A DNA stretch of 64,000 bases, taken from assembly GCA_029237695.1 (NCBI GenBank), contig CM055275.1, positions 7,948,899 through 8,012,898 of the forward strand. The letters run 5' to 3'. Below, one piece after another: positions 34,603-45,890 of this stretch. Position 1 is the stretch's first letter. Every line of letters begins with the position of its first letter. The notes below the pieces were generated by a model, which was not told where the DNA came from, made no database searches, and saw nothing but the letters and a program-made list of their open reading frames with translations. The DNA comes from Conchocele bisecta. Lineage: Eukaryota; Mollusca; Bivalvia; Lucinida; Thyasiridae. The translations under genes were made by a program, and so were the position numbers.

Positions 34603-35558
34603 ATACTGGTAGGGTGTCAACCAATATTTTGCTACTTCCGTTAAACTGAATTTTGAACAGGTTGTGGTTATAAGAGCGTATCACTCTTATCCAAATTTCA
34701 TTACAATATGTCACATTACCAAGGTGAAAACAATGCAGGACATACTTATTTCCTTGCACAACAAACATGAAGACATTTTTTTCACACAGATATATATATA
34801 CTGTACATACAGATAACAATAACACATAATTTTGTTGCCGCAGATTGTAACCTAGCAATATGTATCCTAAATAGAACAATTTCCAAAACTCATCATAATA
34901 GAACAATTTCCAAAACTCATCTTAATATAAAATTACATCAATGTATCATTAAATCGGACAGATATTTAATGGAAATTTAGTAAAATGACTTATTAATATA
35001 ATTTATTTATAAGGCGTGCTTACTGACATTATCATGATTATGTCATAATTGTAACTCTAAAACTGTGCATCCATTTTCAGACCATTTCAGAGGCAACTGT
35101 ATATTTTCATAATTTCCGCGTAAGCTTTTTACCACACATATAAGGGTCTAACAAACATTTCAAACAATGGGACTTAAACCCGTTATAATAAGAGTGTGAA
35201 CTTTAGAATGTTATCCCGGTATACATGTTGTTTAGATTCTCACAGAAAAAATATCTAACGTGGCATGCTCGCATTCGCTACATTAATCAATTCCAATCAT
35301 TTTTAACCAACATATGTGGTACCATGTTAAATTCTACATCATCCAAATAGGATTGCCAATGTACAATCGATAATTTGGGACATGGCCGTCATAGACGCCG
35401 AAAATATGATATATAGCAGTATATTAAACTTTCGGCTTGTTGACTGTGTGTCTACACATCAACAATCTTATTTTGTAGCAAATGCAACACAGGCAAGCTC
35501 AAAGATGTGAAAAATGGAATATACATGATCCTACAGTATCCGTGTACATCATTGACAT
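34603..35558. other. AT-rich stretch with a weak open frame on minus
   Basis: A minus frame at about 34,600-34,900 stays open (..YCNEIWIRVIRSYNHNLFK..) but runs into the R450 copy and has no recognisable domain or clear splice sites. A 28-bp direct repeat 'aatagaacaatttccaaaac' lies at 34,871 and 34,899. Confidence 0.35.
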
Positions 35559-35748
35559 CAGAGCTCCAGTTAAGGTGCGTAATTTGACCAACTTGGGGTG
35601 AAATTTTGTTATTTCTTCATCAAAAATGGCAAGTTGGGAGTCCTTTAGAATCGTCTCCTTGAGACATTCTAAAGCACTCCTAACTTGCCATTTTTGATGG
35701 AGAAATAAGAAATTGACGTCCAAATTACGCACCTTAACTGGAGCTCTG
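35559..35748. mobile_element. hAT-like MITE with 8-bp target duplication
   Basis: A 190-bp palindromic element begins CAGAGCTCCAGTTAAGGTGC and ends GCACCTTAACTGGAGCTCTG. ATTGACAT stands immediately on both sides (35,551-35,558 and 35,749-35,756). An 8-bp duplication and CAG tips are the hAT signature. The 85-residue minus frame across it is a palindrome frame. Confidence 0.92.
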
Positions 35749-35781
35749 ATTGACATTATTAAATAAATATTTTAATTATAC

Positions 35782-36015
35782 CTTGACAGACAGCAGAAAA
35801 TGATGTAACAATTGCTTAACTAAATCAGCCCCTTCAGGTAAATAGATATCATCAATTTCGGTAAATCCTGTTGTTTTCTTCACTAGGGGACGCCACTCTG
35901 AAATTATTGACTTGTAGGAAAGACAATAATCGACATATAATGCAATATTGAACAGGCGTACAAAGTCCACTTTTGGATACATCATTAATTGAAGTTCTCC
36001 TAAAGGTATAGTCAT
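35782..36015 (-). CDS. Probable first coding exon, unknown protein
   Basis: Minus strand, ATG at 36,013-36,015 in a good context (ACC before, A after), then 78 codons without a stop. It ends in GTCAAG before GTATAATT (donor read at 35,781 downward), phase 0. The encoded segment starts MTIPLGELQLMMYP and contains DYCLSYKSIISEW and DDIYLPEGADLVKQLLHHFL. It looks like a soluble helical protein, without signal peptide or membrane segment. I do not recognise the family. The hAT-like MITE sits in the presumed intron directly downstream. A continuation at 33,495-33,637 is possible only through a further exon. Confidence 0.5.
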
Positions 36016-36249
36016 GGTAACTATACAATTTGAACTCACAAAAGTATTTAACAACTGGTTAAAGTTTCAAAAGTTCAACTTCTGCACGAGTCCGCGCTCT
36101 CCTATTTAGAGAGTTACTAAGGACGATAACTGTGAATAGCCAGAAGACCAGTTATAGGCTACAGACAACTAATTGTGATGTGCAATATCACGAGTAATCA
36201 GGCAAAACAATACAATAGCTGCTCATTTCTATTTTTGAGTTACATGTAC
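36016..36249. other. Presumed 5' flank of the unknown exon
   Basis: Contains 'agttactaaggacgataact'. No TATA box could be assigned with confidence and no repeat is recognised. Confidence 0.3.
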
Positions 36250-36712
36250 TTTCGTTTGTTTGTTTGTTTGTTTGTTTGTTGGGGTTTAACGGCCTATCAG
36301 CAGCTAAGGTCATTTAAGGCCTGGTCAATGGGTTTAGTACTAAATCCCATATATTACCTGTACAAGTACATGTTCAAGTACATGTACAAATGGGGGGAAA
36401 ATCCCAAAAATCAGAACTGAATATTTACAATAACAGAACTATATATTCAGCCCTGAAATCAGAATAATCCTGATCTGATGCCAGGTCCTCGCCACACCAG
36501 AATCACTTGGCCCCTCCCAAAAGCAGTAGGATCAGTAATAATCTTACTACTTTTATAATGGGCAATAACCCAATTCAACTCCCAGGTAACTAAAGAGCCA
36601 AAGATAAAAACGTACCCGAGGGTAAAACCAGGCAAATCGTGATTCCTATAAGGAGGAACCCATACCGTTAATTTACGCTGTCTCATTCGCCCGACCACCA
36701 CCCAAGGCCATG
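36250..36712 (+). mobile_element. R450 dispersed element, full-length reference copy
   Basis: In order: a (GTTT)n head; GGGGTTTAACGGCCTATCAG; 'cagctaaggtcatttaaggc'; a GTACATGTAC-rich segment; 'cccaaaaatcagaactga'; 'cagccctgaaatcagaataa'; 'gatgccaggtcctcgcc'; 'aatcttactac'; and a GCCCGACCACCACCC tail. There are no inverted termini and no long A tail. It is nonautonomous, about 460 bp, with at least six copies in this window in two subfamilies. A tRNA-derived SINE head is possible but not proven. Confidence 0.85.
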
Positions 36713-38859
36713 TACTTTAATTAAATTACGTATTATTCGTAAACATATGAAAAAGACCATAAAATGCAAATTTCAGTTACGTCGAAATTACTGCGGACAT
36801 TGAGGACTAAAAGTACAAAGCATGCCTTAATAGGTTATGTCATTTTCGCTGTCTGCATTCTGGTTTCTCAAAAACATTTAAACTAGAGCAACATGTACAG
36901 TTATAATGTTCATATTCCATAATACACTATGAAAAAGGTAAATCATATTTCATAACATACAAAGTAAAAGTACACGTAACTATCAACACAGAGGACATAT
37001 GAAAACTTTCACTCACCTAAAAAATCGAAAGAGAAATTTCGTTATCTTCAAAACCTGTATTACTCTTCGGCATGCGAACTGCAACTGCCGAATATTTTAA
37101 ACAAGAATCTCTCCCTCAATTTTCCCAGATCATGAGAATTTTCATGTTCCACGAATCAAATTGGCGTATAATGCAAATCACGTGATATTGGAACTGGTCA
37201 ACCAATAAAACCACAGTGATATGACCGGAGTACCCGGGGAAAACCACCTCCTCCGTCATTACTTGCCGGAGGAGGTGGTTTTCCCCGGGTACTCCGGTTT
37301 CCCCACCATTCATCTCACGGAGTAATGCAGAATAGACCGGAATTGGCCGCCCGCATTACTCTTATTAAACATTATTGACTGTAATATGCATCGTCTGAAA
37401 TCAAATTTAACATGTTGGACCATGACCGGCGGTATGGTATGGGCCACTCACTAATATATGGGCAATTGCTATACCGCCGTGTATTATCTTCTCTTTTTCT
37501 TTCGTCTTCAGAATATGTGAAACACATTGTCATATAACCAAATAGTAACAGATAAACGCCACACCTGAACTCGAATAATTGCAAATCGTATATAACGATA
37601 AGCCGCGAAACGACAGTAGCTGGGCCCGAAAACATATTACATCATACTTTGCATAACCAAATATCGATCATTCCCGGCCTGATATGTTATGCCCTGACCA
37701 ATCGTCAAATATCATCATTATATAGGATAACACTGTTACGGCTGAGTCTCCATATATAATGCACTCACACTCAGCCTTTTTCACGGTCTTACATACCGGC
37801 TTCGTGCGATAGGAGAATGAACTAGCTAGGTTAAATTAACCGCCTCATTGCCTCCTTCATTTAATGCACATATTTCGACTGTATGGCAGATATTAGTAAA
37901 TTCGGAAACAAACGGGCCAACGGTCATTGACCTGCCACTTTTGGGTTCAAATTCCCGGGTTTGGAAGGTCCTCGAGCCAATTCCTACCCTTAAATATAAG
38001 ATAAAAAAAAAACCAAAAAAAAACCAAGCATAAACATTCATAAATTATGTTTTCTTCAGTTTTGGCGGCAATGAAAGGTGTTAACATTATTGATAATGCT
38101 AATAGCCTCCAATGATTCCTGGGCTTTGTCTAACAAATGCAATCATAAACTAAGCCGATTTCCTCGAGATATGTTTGGACAGCTTAATTGATAACGTTGT
38201 GTCCTAGCAATTACAAAGTCTAGGTAGATGCAGACATTGTACTGGACTGTTTTTTAAAAATAAAATCTAAAATAATAATTTCGCGTAATATAAGTATTGT
38301 CTAACTTCTTACGGAAAAATAAATACAATAGTTGAAAGTTTTGATCAGCAATGGCTATTTTGATTCTAATATTGGCACAAATCGGACCATTAGTAATGAT
38401 ATTACATTATCTTAAATTAATTTCTTAAACATGCTTATAAAAGCCTACAACATGCATTTTCACAATGTGTGCATGTGATTTCTCATTATAGGTATTTTAA
38501 GCTATAAACTGTTGCTAAACTTGCAAAAATAGGATACACTTTACACAAAGATGAGTTTGTACACATTATGACATATTTGATTTGCAGTATTGCAATGTGA
38601 AGTTCCGATCACACCTTAAGCTGTCTATTTACAATGTAGGTGTAAAAGTTACAAACTAAAAATACATCAGTCTTACAAAAGTGGAACATGCAATATGTCG
38701 ACAGTTTGGAGTTATCTATGTATATGCTGGTACAAACGGAATATGTACATGTGCATGTAAGAATATCACCTATCGCACATGTATATGATTGAAAGTAGGT
38801 GTTTGAACACATGGGGCATGCAGGTCATTAATCTGTATGTACATTTGTACCAGCACATA
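36713..38859. other. Mostly unique stretch with one strong hairpin
   Basis: No gene is recognised. 37,020-37,108 repeats 33,290-33,385. 37,224-37,298 is annotated separately. 37,930-38,030 contains GGGTTCAAATTCCCGG, B-box-like, ahead of an A-rich tract, perhaps an old SINE. The rest is AT-rich without a signal I can name. Confidence 0.4.
37224..37298. repeat. Perfect 32-nt hairpin
   Basis: 37,224-37,255 (ACCGGAGTACCCGGGGAAAA..) is the exact reverse complement of 37,267-37,298, with an 11-nt loop. It is GC-rich in an AT-rich setting. It may be a young foldback element or an imperfect miRNA-like stem; the perfect pairing argues for a foldback. Confidence 0.85.
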
Positions 38860-39870
38860 GCAACAGCACCAGAGTGATCGCCTCGTTGATACCTTCGATG
38901 TGATATATAACATAACCATATTCGGTCAAATGTGAAATTTTAACCCCAATTTGACCCCACGGGCCATGCTCATTTTTGATCCCGGGGTCACCATTTTAAC
39001 AACTTTGAAAGAGCATTGCAAATCGATCAACCTAGCAAGTTTCGTCGAAATCAGGCTAGCGGTTCACGAGAAGAAGACTTTTTAAGAATTTATGCTATTT
39101 TTAGATGGCCGCCATCTTGGCTTAGCGATGACCTCCATTTTAAAAAATCTGAAAAGGCTTCACCCATGGACCATAATTTTTAAGTTTGGCTACCATGTCA
39201 CATTCTCCTCTGGTGTTAATGGAGTCAGGTGAGCGAATTAGGGCCATCATGGATTAGCGATGACCTCCATTTTAACAAATCTCAAAAGGCTTCACCCATG
39301 GACCATAACTTTTAAGTTTGGCTACCATGGGCCAAGCGGTTCATGTGAAGAAGAATTTTGAAATCTCTAATAAAAGAACGACCTTTTGACATCTCGGCGG
39401 CCATCTTGGATGACATAACCATCCGATTTCGACAATAAATGCACCAGAGTGATCGCCTCGTTGATATCTTCGATTTGATATATGACATGACCATATTAGG
39501 TCAAAAATAACATTTGACCCCACGCCTATTTTTGACCCCGGGGTCACCATTTTAACAACGTTGAAAGAGCATTATGCATCGATGATTCCTACCAAGTTTT
39601 GTCGAAATCCGGTTGGCGGTTCTTGAGAAGATTTTTGAAGAATGTGCTATTTTTTGACGGCGGCCATCTTGGATTACGTAATGACGTCATTTTAACAATT
39701 TTGTAATCCCCCTACCTAAGGAGCATGACCATGACGTTTGGTGACTATTGGCCCAATGGTTACCGAGGAGAAGACGTTTGAAAAAGTTCACGGACGACGA
39801 CGACGGACGACGACGGCCATATTGCGGTAACAATAGCTCACATGAGTTTCTCTCAGGTGAGCTAAAAATA
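38860..39870. repeat. Dispersed repeat related to the 31-33 kb arms
   Basis: It carries the arm words of 31,091-33,060 ('agatggccgccatcttgg', 'gaccccggggtcaccatttt'), with a partial internal duplication (39,120-39,200 against 39,255-39,330). The right end has a GACGACGACGGACG microsatellite (39,788-39,812) and AGCTCAC..GTGAGCT inverted words. No gene is seen. Confidence 0.7.
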
Positions 39871-40059
39871 ACACATGTCTCCTCCATGCTTCCGTAGGTT
39901 AGACATGCCAACAAGATTTAGAAGAATATCAGAAATTTAAACACAAATATAATTATATACAAGGGAACGGCTAACCAGAATTTTCTGTCTGTATAAGTCG
40001 CCCTGTGTTACAGATTGAAAATTTGGGTTAGGCAACGGCAGGAATATACTCAACAACGT

Positions 40060-40660
40060 AAATAACAAAGCATCTATTCATGATAAGGAAGCTACATACC
40101 AAGTTTCAGGTGTGTAGCTATCGTGGTGGGGCATAACATATTAGACCTTGAGCCACCAATAACCCCCCCCCCCCCCCACCCCCCCCCCCCCCCCTGTGGG
40201 ATTTTTGGTCAGTATGATTTTCAGATTCAGTAACCTATTTTCTATCAAACCTGATTGTCTGCGCCTACAAAGCCGATGGATGAACAAATGGCGGCCATTT
40301 TCCAAAATGGCCGCCATACAAAACTGGTTGGTTTTAGTTCAGGCCGATATGTGTCATTTAAATCACGTTCTTCCAAGTTAAGCGATATCATTTTTTCCCC
40401 AATTGAGTATAAAATGACTTACAATAAGGTTTATATTGGATACCATCGTCAAATAGCCACAATTATCAAAATGGCCGCCAAAATACTTAATTGTTTATGC
40501 TTGCAACATTATTTTTCACCACACGATGAGCTACCTACAATTTAATCATGTCAGTAGCAACATATTCACATGGCAGATCCTTTTTCACATCGATTTGCAT
40601 TATTTCTGGTGTGCTATCAACGGTAATTATTTTCAAAATGGCCGCCAAACAGGTATTATA
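40060..40660 (+). other. 5' flank of the nuclease-like gene, ATGGCCGCC-rich
   Basis: 40,060-40,130 is a pearl core scrap. 40,160-40,194 is a C homopolymer broken by one A. CAAAATGGCCGCC or its inverse occurs at about 40,284, 40,302, 40,467 and 40,634. The open plus frame 40,255-40,545 reads through these and shows no domain. The motif resembles the YY1 core (inference). Confidence 0.45.
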
Positions 40661-43042
40661 TAATGGCCCTTTCGGGTATTTTTGTCGTTGCGAACAAAGG
40701 TTTGCGCGGTTTGTCCAGGAGCGGTTTGTTGAAAAGTCAGTCAGCTTTCATGCACCAATAAAACAGTTGCGCCTGAAAACATTTGCATCACTCGCTAAAG
40801 CAGTGAAGCTCACTGGTACGCAGAGAAAGACAAAGGAGTTAGTAGCTGAACGAAATATATTTGGGCAGCTAATTTCACTTGCTCTCAAACACAACATTGA
40901 CATGGAAAAGGTGCTTAGCTACCCATTGGGACCTCTGCCATGGTCGCTCGCCACTGCGGATGGCTCGCCAGCAAAAACTGATAAAGCTAAACTCATGCAC
41001 CAGCTTGAACGACAATCACATAGTGTTGATGTACCTCCGACGGGTCAAGTGAGCTATATTATTGACGGCAATGCACTGTTACACATGCAGACCGCTTTGC
41101 CAAACACATTCGCAGATCTTGCAGATAACATATATCATCAGCTCCCGAAAGTTGAGCGTGTTGATTTTGTGACAGATACATACCAATACTTGTCAATAAA
41201 AGCATCTGAGCGACTACGCAGGGGTACATCAAATACTTACATTATAAAATGACTTCTCACAAAAGTTCCACGAGATTGGAAACTGTTCTTGTCAAACAAT
41301 TCAAACAAAACACAACTAATTAGACTTCTCATGTCTGAATGGATGCAAGATAAGTACGCTCCAAAGCTGATCGGCAAGACTATTCAGTTTGTAAGCGGGG
41401 AGCAATGTATGCAGCTAACTAGCACTGATGGTAAGACTACACAAACTGTTGAGATAGAGGAGTTGCACTCATCGCAAGAGGAGGCGGATACACGGCTAAT
41501 CCTGAATTGTGCGTACCATGCACTGCATACACCAGAGAACAGCACCATTATTGTGAGATCCCCAGACACGGATGTGTTTGTTTTGATGTTGAAATTTGGA
41601 CAGAAGCTGAAACAACAACTGCTGTTAGATACCGGAGTTGGGAACAAGAGGCGGCTGGTTGACATACATGGTGTCATTGGAGACATAGGAACTGAAACTG
41701 TGTTTGGCATTGCCTGCACTCCATGCTTTTACAGGCTGTGATAGCACAAGTGCTTTCGTTCGCGGTGGTAAAGTTACTCCTTTGAAAACACTCCAGCGGC
41801 ATCCAGAGTTTATTGAAGCCTTCCAGAAGTTGGGAATGTCTCAGTCAGTTGATGAAAAGCTATTTCAAACGCTTGAACATTTTGTATGCTTGCTGTACAA
41901 CAAATCAGACATTACAGATATCAACAAGCTACGAATGGAGCTATTTCTACAAAAGTGTAGCCCCAGGTCTGGCGATCTTTTTTCGACGTACAATGGGGCT
42001 GACCTGAGCCTTTTACCACCATGCAGATCGTCACTGAAAATGTTTTTTGCATGTTGGGAAAGTGATGCACTATTGTTATGCTTAACAATGGACTTAATTG
42101 GTGATAATCGGTCAAAATTACTATTCTGCACAGCAGAAAGTTACATACCACAATTTGGGTTGAAGTAAAGTAAATGTTTTAAATATTTACATGTAATGAA
42201 TTATTAAATCAAGCAGGAAACAAAAACGTCACAATTTGTATTATGTAGATCCTGATCAGCTACAACGACTAAAGTTAACTTGGCACATTTGTACACTGTA
42301 TTCTATTAAATTACAGTATAGTTCCTGATCAGAAGTAACTTTTATTTAACATACATATGTAATTTAAAATGTGTAGATCCTGATCAGCTATGAGTTTTAA
42401 CACAACAGTGTAGATCATGATCAACACCACTAAAACAACTCAGTTTTTATTTACTCCGCACATTTGCGATTGAAACAATAGATTTCTTCATAAAATGAAA
42501 CACCACCTATTTGTGTTTATTGTCCTAATTTAATCAGATGTGACGCTACATCGGTATACTCCGTAACCTCCAGGTCCGTATTCAATTACGTCAATTAGTA
42601 TGATTTATTTCATCTTGTCCGATAGTGAACACATGTTAAAATTGTTAATTTATAATTAAATATGTATAACGCACCTTTAAGCCCAGCAGTATAACCAACA
42701 CACAGGTAAGTCAAAGGTGTGAAAGTCAAATGTTGGGAAAGTGAGAGTCTAGACAGACCAAAAATCAAAATGTTGGGAAAGTGAGATACAACCTATCAAA
42801 CGCTCATTTGGAACAATGCTGACCGGCGTGATGCAGACATACCGCCACCAGATGAACATGGATGGGAAGGTAACAATGGCTTGTTAGAATGCAAGTGGAC
42901 AGAAGGAGATCACCTGCCAAGTGAAATGGTTGATCTGTTAATAGAGGAACGGGATGACGTACCTGATACTGATGAAACAGAAGATCCTGAAGCAGAGAGC
43001 CTACTTGATGCCATGTTTGACACTGATGACGCGTATGACTAG
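40660..43042 (+). pseudogene. FEN1/XPG-like nuclease-family gene, with lesions
   Basis: Plus strand, read in four pieces. Up to 41,249 it contains SYPLGPLPWSLA and YIIDGNALLHM (first acidic residue). An in-frame TGA at 41,250-41,252 then interrupts. 41,289-41,700 has the SSQEEADTRLI and VRSPDTDVFVLM acidic motifs. A one-base frameshift near 41,703 follows, then ALPALHAFTGCDSTSAF at about 41,707-41,757. A last piece at 42,786-43,042 has PPPDEHGWEG and an acidic tail ending DTDDAYD. DG, EEAD, DTD and GCD in this order are the metal-binding acidic set of FEN1/XPG nucleases. The last piece joins in frame if 42,062-42,785 (GT..AG) is an intron. I recall many such 'uncharacterised' proteins in molluscs and cnidarians. 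An XPG-type nuclease is also known in Academ transposons, so mobile origin is possible. The N-terminus appears incomplete. Confidence 0.72.
42062..42785 (+). other. Intron-like insertion flanked by 15-bp direct repeats
   Basis: ATGTTGGGAAAGTGA occurs at 42,051-42,065, 42,730-42,744 and 42,770-42,784. Removing 42,062-42,785 as a GT-AG intron restores the frame (…C W E N T T Y…) into the conserved C-terminal part. Reading straight through does not, and meets TAA at the end of the preceding frame. The insert contains repeated TAGATCCTGATCAGCTA words (about 42,246 and 42,373) and is AT-rich. It is either a true intron born by insertion with target duplication, or an insertion that broke the gene. 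Confidence 0.55.
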
Positions 43043-43079
43043 TCTGGATTTATCTTAACCTACTCTCACAATTAGAACT

Positions 43080-43890
43080 TCACATAACTCGCCTGATGTT
43101 GTGAGGATCGCAATTTTAATATTGTAAACCATGATGTATTTTGCCTCTTGAATTGTATTATATGTGGTTGGAACGTTTGTATATTGTGTTTCATCTTGCC
43201 TGATGCTGTGATGATTGCCTCGCCATAGATGCGATGTTTTGACATTAACAACATGTATACTTTTTTTTGGCAAGTTGAATGCTGTAAACCATAATATATT
43301 TTGCCTCTTGAATTGTATTATATGTGGATCAAGCTGTTGCCTATTGTGTTTTATCTTGCCTGATGCTGTGAGGATTACCTCGCCACATGCGCGCGATGTT
43401 TTGACTTTAACAATATGTAGAATATTTTGTATTGCAAGTTGAATACTGTAAACCATGATGTATGTTGCCTCTTGAATTGTATTATATGTGGATTAAGTTT
43501 TTGCCTATTGTGTTTCATCTTGCCTGATGCTGTGAGGATTGCCTCGCCACAGGTGCGATGTTTTGACTTGAACAACATGTAGGATATTTTGTATTGCAAG
43601 TTGATTACTGTAAACCATGACATGTGTTTCCTCTTGAATTGTATTAATATGTGGATTACGTTTTTGCCTATTGTGTTCATCTTGCCTGATGCTGTGAGGA
43701 TTGCCTCGCCACAGGTGCGATGTTTTGACTTGAACAACATGTAGAATATTTTCTATTGCAAGTTGAATACTGTAAACCATGATGTATGTTGCCTCTTGAA
43801 TTGTATTACATGTATATGTGGATTCAGTTTTTGCATATTGTGTTTCATCTTGCCTGATGCTGTGAGGATTGTCTCGCCACTATAACAAGA
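43080..43890. repeat. Tandem array, 160-168 bp units
   Basis: About five units are marked by CTTGCCTGATGCTGTG at 43,195, 43,355, 43,519, 43,681 and 43,849 (spacings 160, 164, 162, 168). Each has 'gcctcttgaattgtatta' and 'ctgtaaaccatgat'. It begins directly after the stop of the nuclease-like gene. Minus-strand open frames here are repeat frames. Confidence 0.9.
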
Positions 43891-44620
43891 TTAGTAATGT
43901 TGTAGATCAACTACTGTTGCCGATAATGATCTAGTGCCCCGAAATGTTTGAATATTCGGATATATTTCAAAATCGGTACCGTCAATTTTTATTTGAGAAA
44001 TGTCCGTACAGACGGACGAAAACACGGACTCATAGTATATTTAGTAAGTATGGACAATAATGTTACATATTTGAGTTGTTTTCAATCCATAGTAAGCGGT
44101 TATAATGTTGTTAAATTGCATAATATTACATACCTGTTAAATTGCCATTGTAAAATTAGTGGGTGGGGAATGGTTGAAAATACGCTATTTTTCAGTTTGT
44201 ATATTTTGTGGTAGACACTAAATAGTCGACGTATATACATTGGATATGTTCAATTGGCCCTACTAGACTACATTGACATTGATAAAATGAAAAAACGCCA
44301 ACTTTTCATAAAGTTATTAACATGTATATTTTACCATTGAAATTGGGTGGGTGGTGTAATAAAACCTGTAAAATATGACTTCTAGATTGTCAAATTTATT
44401 TCAATTGTATATTATTCTATTCCATGGTGTTCAAAATCTCGGAAAACGTACGAAAATACCATCTTATTCGAACAAAAGATTTTTCAAGATACTAAAAATA
44501 CCGAGGGTGACATACTTGAAAATGGCGCCATATGTTCATCCATCGGGTTACAGAGCGCAGACAACGGATTAACACTCATAATTGAATGTAGTTTCAGGAA
44601 ATAATATGTCTGCAAAAATC
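43891..44620. other. AT-rich stretch, no gene seen
   Basis: No repeat array or domain recognised. Confidence 0.4.
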
Positions 44621-44627
44621 CCCACCC

Positions 44628-44658
44628 AGGGGGGGGGGGGGGGGGGGGGGGGGGGGGT

Positions 44659-44692
<34 letters not shown>
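44628..44692. repeat. Poly-G tract
   Basis: About 65 bases of G broken only by a single T, ending GGGGAGGG. It gives a poly-glycine frame that is not a gene. It could form G-quadruplexes, and its length in an assembly is unreliable. Confidence 0.9.
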
Positions 44693-44867
44693 GGGTTTCG
44701 GTTATTGGCTCACGGGCTATATGTATATTTTTGTTTCACACTTTCCCTACTATTTCATAAATCATCAAGTTCACACTGAATAATATCATTTGAATTTGTA
44801 GTAAAGGGACTGTGTCTCAGATATGCAATATATAAATGTTAGTTACAATGCAATGTAAATTACATGT

Positions 44868-45340
44868 CGCTGTAACTGTAGAAATGGGGCTTATGGGTTT
44901 TACGACTAGTGTCGATCAAGATCAGCCCGTCACCCGCAGTCTGGTCAAGATCTGAACTGTGCGCCATTCCATCAATGAAACACCCGTCAAGCTTCAAACA
45001 AGCAATATAGATCGCTATCGGGCTACAAAAGTGATGAGTTACACTGGTCCCAAATCCCTTAAGCCCCATTTTTCCAGTCACAGATGACACACACCGTGTG
45101 ATTTTGAACATAAGAACATGTGCGATTGTTCATGAAATATATTTACATAAACTGTGATATTTTCTGTAAACTACGTCAAAAGATGAAGAAATTTTCATAG
45201 CAAATGCGGAATCACCAATATTTGACTTGACGTCCAATACAGAAAATATCGTAAATATATTTCGTGAAAAATCGTACATGTTCTTAGGTACAAAATCGCA
45301 CATGTTCTTAGGTACAAAATCACATGGCTTGTCATATGTC
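44868..45340. mobile_element. CTGTGACTGG-type MITE with outer arms
   Basis: The inner hairpin at 44,868-45,090 runs from GTAGAAATGGGGCTTATGGG to CTTAAGCCCCATTTTTCCAG. Inside are GTCGATCAAGATCAG..GATCAAGATCTG-like words and 'ccattccatcaatgaaac'. 45,100-45,340 holds the second inverted block with 'gtgcgatt' and 'ttcttaggtacaaaatc', the latter duplicated. Confidence 0.7.
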
Positions 45341-45344
45341 AATC

Positions 45345-45890
45345 AATCACACAATTAAAGAATTTTATTCCAAAAACATGGATTATGCAGATAATTTTGC
45401 ATTTTCGATATACATGTACACCAGTAAGGAAAAATTGTGAAATCTATTTTTTGTTGTGAAGTTTAAAAAAAAAGTTTATAAAATAAGAACATAGCAAATG
45501 CGGAATCACCAATATTAGATATTTTTCTTGGAAAATCGTGCATCGTCATGTTCTTAGGTATAAATCCCCCCCCACCCCCCCCCATGGTACAAAATCAATT
45601 CCCCCCCCCCTCCCCCCACACGGAAAAATTGTGAAATTACAGAGCTGCTGAGACAGCATTTAACGATATTATCAACATATTGCCTTCTATGTGAAGAAAT
45701 AAAAAATGCCCTGAGGGCAGGTATATAGATAATAATTAATAAGTTTCCATTTATATAGTCGCTAGTGAAATTAATTTAACACTTACACCGCTATCTTAAT
45801 TTGTTGTCAATAGTCCAGTAGCCGATTTCATCAACATTGAAAAGTATACTTATGTAGCAAATGTCTGTAGATCTGACACCCAGTGCCTTT
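45345..45890. other. Repeat scraps and C-rich tract, no gene seen
   Basis: 45,566-45,618 is C-rich with runs of 7-10 C. 45,480-45,560 repeats words of the preceding MITE arms. No gene is supported. Confidence 0.45.

Noticed and set aside
35499..35756. 85-residue minus frame as coding
   Set aside because: It reads through a palindromic hAT-like MITE with exact target duplications.
40255..40545. 96-residue plus frame before the nuclease-like gene
   Set aside because: It reads through repeated ATGGCCGCC motifs, ends well before the conserved part and has no match to the family's N-terminal region as I recall it.
44582..44779. Glycine-rich 65-residue frame
   Set aside because: It is simply the poly-G tract read as Gly codons.
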